Assembly (NCBI RefSeq): GCF_014529535.1
Contig: NW_023503972.1
Span: 2,480,001 to 2,544,000, forward strand
Direction: 5' to 3'
From: Bradysia coprophila
Lineage: Eukaryota > Arthropoda > Insecta > Diptera > Sciaridae
DNA length: 64,000 nucleotides
Made by a program: the position numbers and the translations under genes. Below, in pieces: positions 58,501 through 64,000 of the stretch (positions within the stretch are counted from its first letter, which is position 1; the number at the start of each line of letters is the position of its first letter). The notes below the pieces were generated by a model. That model did no database searches. It saw only the letters and a list, made by a program, of their open reading frames with translations, and was not told where the DNA came from.

Positions 58501-61500
58501 GTCTACTTGTACATTGGTGCGTCGAATCTTTCCGATCTCACCTGTCAAACATTCAACGGTCTCATCAACCTCTCGACTTCGAATTTGTTACACTGCGGAG
58601 CTGATACATTGAACCAACTGGACGTTGACACGTTTCTGTATGCTACCACCATCCAAGCGAAACGGAAATTGGAAATTGAACGTAGCGCAACGGAAAGCAT
58701 CAACAAGGGCACGAATTTCATCAAACCGAAAATCTTGCCATTCGCAAACATTGCATCAATGTTGGCCACCGAAGAACAGGCCAATTGGTGGCTGTCCGCA
58801 TACAAGGTGTGTAAAAACATATCCGGAGAAGATTTGGCTGAAGTGCGTCAACAACTGCAGTATGGAATCGAAGCGGTTCGTGGTGTGGGCGGCCCGAAAA
58901 TGGACGTCATTATCTGCTTGAAATTGGGACAAATATTCCTGAAGCGATCGCAGACGTCATCGAAAGTGGTTGAACAGGGATTCTTGGATGCCCGTACGCT
59001 GGCGCTGTTCAAATTCAGCTTACACATGATCAAAATGCAGAACAGCCGTAACATTGACTCCAGATTGTTCAAGTACGCAAACGGTCAAGACGTCGAAATC
59101 GAGAAGCAAGTGGACAATTTGGCAGAAGAGGCAATCACCCATCTAGCATCGTATTACTTCCAAAGCAACGGCTACGAGGAATGCATTGATGAACTGTCGA
59201 ACATTCCGCTTCCGTCTGCCACGTATTTCCTCGCGAAAGCTTACCGACGAATGGAAGAGTCGAATCAAACACCGAAGAAGAACCAACGCATCTACAGTGA
59301 CAAGGCCTTCGATTATTTACAGGTCTGACATCCCAATTAATGCGTCGCAAAATCGTTTTCTAATTTAACATTCCCTCCTCTTTACAGCAAACGCTTGCGC
59401 TACTGGACCATCCTAACGTTGATCAAAAGCATCCGCTACGCGTTATAGTAAACAGGGACATAAGAAAGTTGCAGCAACAGCATTCATCATCGTTCAACGG
59501 TAGCTTCACAAATGGAGGAACATACAGCGGTGATACATCACAGAACGAAACGTTTCACGATCGACACCGACGTGATGTCACACCGTCGATCGACGATAGC
59601 CGCATCGACAAAATGGAGAAACTAATCACCCAAATGATGGACACGCTGACAGTGCGCTTTGACAGGGTGGAAGATAAAATCGGTCAGCTCGAAGACAAGA
59701 TCGGTCAGATTGAAGATCAGATCAACAAGAAGAATGACGCGAATGTCGATACGGTCGGTCTAGATGACATTATTGACGAAGAATTACAGGCCCAAAACTT
59801 CATGGGCAATTCAACCATGTTCCCCAATTACGGCCAACAGCGAATCCACACTCCGAACCAGATGATCCCGCAAATGCTTCCCGGAGTGGCCTGTACACAG
59901 CAGCCCATGCTCAATCCGTACGGCAATCAATACTACAACAACATGTACCAAATGGGAATGAATCAATACCAAGCATCATTGATAACACCACAGCGTACAC
60001 CCTTATTGATGGCGCAACAGAATGCATACGCTGATGTGACGTACAATGCACAATTGACTGATCCACGCAACAATCTGCATAGTTTGCTAACACAGCAACA
60101 AACGGTTCAATCGCAAAGCACAACCATGCCCAGTATACAAACAAGTACTGTGACTACAATGCCAATCACAATCCAACCAGCACCGCCACAACAAATTACA
60201 CCCACATTGCCAACTCTACCTGTTGCTGCTAATACGTCATCGGAAAAGGCGCAACAAAATGTTGTTCGTACATGGAATTCATCATTTAACAACACTCCGA
60301 TCGAGAAGGGACCACCAGTCAATGTCGTAATAACCAACTCAGAACCGCTGCCATCACTACAAACAACAGCTGTAACGAGTCAACCAGCACTCAGCGTTAC
60401 CATTCCATCGATTCACATCAAAAATACGATCGCATCAAATGATCCACCAGCGGTATCATTCACTATATCAGCAAATCCACCGCCTCTAGCAGCAACTGCT
60501 GCACAGCCGAAAATCGATCTGTCGAAGAAAGAGACAGTGAAAACCAATCCACTGTCATCGACACCAATCCTAGGCGTGACGGATAAGGCGAAGGATACTA
60601 AGACATCGAAACCGAGCCCATTCGCAAATTTCTCGTTCGGTAATTTATCATCGAACACAACCGGCGGAACATCCAACATATTCGGATCGCTAGTGAAACC
60701 AGCTGAACCAATTGCTCCGAAACCGGTTCTGACAACTGACACTAAAACAGAGACTTCGGTTGCAAACACTTCCGGTACCAAGGACGACGAGGATGAGTAC
60801 GTACCGACTGCTGAATTTACTCCACTCATTGCACTACCCGATTTGGTTGAGGTGAAAACCGGCGAGGAAGAGGAATTGGTGAAATTCGAACATCGAGCCA
60901 AATTGCTGCGTTTCGTGAAAGAATCCAAAGAGTGGAAAGAGCGTGGCGTTGGTAACATGAAAGTGTTGGTCAATAAGAACGATCTGAATAAAGTTCGTCT
61001 GCTGATGCGACGTGAACAGGTGTTCAAAGTGTGTTGCAATCAGTTCATCACGAAAGACACAAAGTTCACGAAATTACCGAAATTGGACACCGCATTGAGT
61101 TGGTTCGGTCAGGACTTTTCGGAAAATGAATTGTCGACGGAATTACTAGCCGTGAGATTCAAGACAGCCGAGACGTGCACTGAATTCCACAATGCAATTC
61201 TGGATGCTCAAAAGAGTATGAACGGGGACATAGTGAACGAGGAGGCGACAAAGTCGAAGAGTTCCGTTAAAGAAACTAAGGAAACGACGACAAAACAAGG
61301 ATTCGGTGACCAATTCAAGCCAGTCGTTGGATCATGGAACTGTGACAGTTGTTATGTGTCAAACAACTCCAGCAATGTCAAATGTGTCGCTTGCAACACA
61401 CCAAAAGATAAACCAGCAGCGAAAGAAGCACCCGCTCCGGTTCAAGCTAAAGCGCCAGCTGGTACAGTAGGCAACGGATTCGGTGATAAATTCAAACCTC

Positions 61501-64000
61501 AGCCGGGTGCCTGGGAATGTAAACTTTGCTACATTTCGAACAAAGTTTCGGACATTTATTGCCTTGCGTGTGAATCGCCCAAAGACGACACTGTGCCGAA
61601 AAAGGAGCCCAAAAATTTACTCAGCTCGTTGTCATCATCGTCCACTCCAAAATTCTCATTCGGAGTTCCGGCTAATGCTCCGATTGCCAACAACAACACT
61701 GCTCCGGTTACAAACAACGCAATCACCACCTCGTCATCACCATTTTCGTTCGGTGCATTCACTGCAATGACCACGAATAATGTAACATCAACACCCGCTT
61801 TCGGTACGACACTCGGACAACCGACACCTGGTGGATTTACATTCGGCAGTACCGGATTGAATGCAAAATCACCGTTTGAAGTGACGCCATCCAAAGATTC
61901 AACGACGAAAAAGGATTCAACTCTCGGAGATGTTTCCACCAAGTTGGAACAGAAGGAGAATTTCTCGTTCGTGTTCAAGCCGAAATCACCGGGCAAAGTA
62001 AAAAGTCCGTTGAAAGCTGATGGTGTCGAAGATATATCAGACGATGAGAATGTAGAGGAGGAGGAGAACAACACTTACTTCACACCCGTCATTCCATTGC
62101 CCGATAAGGTATTAAAATCCATTGAGTCGAAATGGTCGAGGGAACTAAAAGTTTGTTTTGCTTCTCATACAGGTCGAGGTGAAGACTGGAGAAGAAGATG
62201 AAGAAGTTTTGTATTCGCATCGTTCAAAACTGTTCCGTTTTGCTGAAGGTGAATGGAAGGAACGTGGTCTGGGTGATGTCAAGATCTTGCGACATAAGGG
62301 AAACAAAAAATTGCGGTAAGTCTGCACACCAACAAACTGCAACAGCGTGCGACAGGGGATCAACGAAGTTTTTTTTCTCCTTTTCCAGTGTGGTAATGCG
62401 ACGAGAACAGATCCTAAAGATCTGCCTGAATCATGCCCTCAACGAAGACGTCGAGTACAATGTCAAGGATGACAAGTCTTGGCATTTCATTGTCAACGAT
62501 TTCAGCGAAGGTGAAGTGGAATTGATGCAATTCTGCCTGCGTTTCAAAACACCGGAAATAGCTCAAGAATTCCGACAGGCTGTTCGGGACGCATTAGGTG
62601 GAAATCCAATCCAAACGTCGAATGGAACCGGTAATTAATTTTTTGTGCAACCTTCCGCTGATCTGCCCTCTATAATCTCTTTTCGATAAAAGTTTCAGAT
62701 GACAATTTGACCCAGGAAGAAAAAACGAAAATTTCTCAACTCAAACTGCCGTCAGGATTCTACAGCCATAAAACCGATTGTACGGGTTGCCGTGGTTGTA
62801 GTGCCGATGACTTTGTTTTCGATAATAACAAGGACATCAATTCGGACCTTACCGACGACAATCCGCTACCATTAAAGCAACCGACGAAACATTTCTCGAA
62901 AACACCGGGCAAACCAGCACTAACCACATTCGGTCAATTGTCGAAAACTAGCGAAACGTCGAGAAATATTTTTGGTTCCTTTAACAGCAGCTCGGCCGGC
63001 CAAGGATTGTTCACACAATTGTCCTTCACTCCGAATACCAAAGAGTCCACGTCAATTTTCGGCAGCAGCAACATATTTGGTGGCAATAAATCGACCACTT
63101 TCCAGGCGACAAACGATGAGCCGAAAGTTGCAACTTCTGCGGATGAAGTAAAGAAGAACTTTTCGTTCACAAATACCCTGAAACCGTCGGTATTCGGTCA
63201 AAACATCTTTGGTCAGGGGGCAGCTACAGCACCAACATTAAACGCAACTTTCGGCACCACTCCTATTAAAACGACAGACAGTACTGGCGCAGCAAACTCA
63301 TTTTCGTTTGGAGAGACGCTACGTCTAACTTCGGCAGACTCACAATCTACGACCACACCAGCTGCGAGTCTATTTTCATTTGGTAAGTTGTTATGTTCCG
63401 ATTCCTGTACGGCTGGGGGAAGTCAATGTTTTCTTTTTCTCTTCCAGCAAAAGCCGGAAACGGTGAAGATGCCAGCACGGCGACATCAACAAACCCAACC
63501 TCCAGTGAACAAAATGTATTTGGAGCTGCAGTAAAAGGTGAGACTTGACACGATTTTGCCTCCGAGACTTTCAGTGAATACAAAAATCATCCTCAATTTT
63601 CAGGCGCATCACTTTTCGGATCATCTCTAAACGCAACGAATAATTTCAGTGCAACAAAATTCAGTTTTGCCAGTCCTTCAACATCAAACAACAATGCGGA
63701 CCTATCTGCTCCTATGCGTGACAATGGTCTCAGTTTTGCCGCTCTCGCTAAGTCTAACGAAAGCGGAACAGTCACTTCCACATCGAACACAGAATCTCCT
63801 TTCAAAATCGATTCGAGCTTAAGTTTTGCCTCACTTGCCAGCCAATCGACGCAATCATTTAACGCAACAGCTACACAAGGTGACGCTAAGCAGGGTTTCT
63901 TTGGCCTTTCGAATGAAAATGCTTTCAGCAATTTCCAAAAATCAGTCGCAACCGCAAATGATAGTAAGGATGACAGCAATGCCGACGATGCCAATTACGA
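55517..64000 (+). CDS. Nup358: Nuclear pore protein Nup358/RanBP2, 3' end beyond the window
   Basis: Exons 55517-55594, 57066-57253, 57330-59322, 59388-62108, 62173-62315, 62389-62630, 62699-63382, 63448-63537 and 63604 to the edge join in frame, with GT-AG introns. This gives about 2178 visible residues. Order: N-terminal TPR/alpha-solenoid ([20 protein letters not shown] near residue 70; continuing to about 750), coiled coil (about 825-870), Gln/Asn/Thr-rich linker, and Ran-binding domain 1 (about 1224-1357; [12 protein letters not shown]). Then come two RanBP2-type zinc fingers (about 1398-1428 and 1455-1488; W-x-C-x2-C-x10-C-x2-C), Ran-binding domain 2 (about 1651-1785, split by two introns; [20 protein letters not shown]) and FG/FSFG/IFG repeats. 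It forms the cytoplasmic filaments of the nuclear pore, binding RanGTP. Intron 1 (1471 bp) holds a palindromic MITE; the start is the first ATG with a good donor following. Confidence 0.93.
56398..56652. mobile_element. Palindromic MITE in Nup358 intron 1, 255 bp
   Basis: TTTAGAGAGTGACATGACGT, GCGACGTATAGTGT and GAATCATAAAACTTACTGAC on the left recur reverse-complemented on the right. The inner words CTGGCCAAGACATTCTTTAA and ATCGAT match perfectly. Diverged, separated arm copies lie at 16614 and 17385. Confidence 0.9.

Noticed and set aside
60413..62074. Long minus-strand frames opposite Nup358
   Set aside because: Mirror images of the low-complexity Ser/Thr/Asn/FG-rich coding strand. The plus strand has the domains and splice sites.
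1..64000. tRNA, rRNA or snRNA genes
   Set aside because: I looked for box-A/box-B-like cloverleaf patterns and conserved rRNA words and saw none, though a covariance-model search was not possible.

Overview
The window is AT-rich, repeat-rich nuclear DNA from an insect, most probably a dipteran. The genes are intron-split with short GT-AG introns (about 50-80 bp) and occasional large ones. They include two insect neuropeptide precursors (Trissin and CCAP), an arthropod-style heme peroxidase, and orthologues of phospholipase C epsilon, CCDC174 and the nucleoporin Nup358/RanBP2. A fly outside the higher flies, such as a fungus gnat relative, would fit, but that is inference. Family assignments come from reading motifs; no database search was run.

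Layout. 1-1380: 3' part of an animal heme peroxidase (+). 1381-10068: mostly non-coding, with decayed repeats and a 22-bp minisatellite. 10069-15896: twelve exons of a PLC-epsilon gene (+), open at its 5' side, so peroxidase may lie inside a PLC-epsilon intron. 15900-21600: non-coding, with MITE-like inverted repeats. 21684-21980: small secreted ten-cysteine protein (+). 20278-20920 and 22478-25715 are two copies of one repeat; the second is split by a 5'-truncated Jockey/CR1-like non-LTR retrotransposon (-). 25750-31950: non-coding, dense in palindromic elements. 32268-35947: Trissin (+), three coding exons. 36463-46186: probable promoter and 5' exon, then CCAP (+), with a 9-kb putative first intron. 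46613-47267: frameshifted secreted protein gene (-). 47480-49900: nested MITEs. 49923-51832: CCDC174 (+). 52200-54815: three well-bounded non-autonomous DNA elements. 55517-64000: Nup358 (+), running off the window.

The most unusual structure is at 38706-43725. This 5-kb element has one orientation of a GAGACC-to-GGTCTC motif on the left (43-, 36- and 50-bp tandem arrays) and the reverse complement on the right (about 42 copies of a 49-bp unit, with a 441-bp higher-order repeat). They surround a roughly 400-bp single-copy centre with a short acidic reading frame. Short terminal inverted repeats bound the whole, so it has Foldback-element architecture. If the proposed CCAP transcript is right, it is transcribed as an intron and could form a very long hairpin RNA.

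The genes do not form a pathway. Trissin and CCAP are both disulfide-containing neuropeptides and sit next to each other. CCDC174 and Nup358 are nuclear housekeeping genes. PLC-epsilon links Ras-family GTPases to phosphoinositide signalling.
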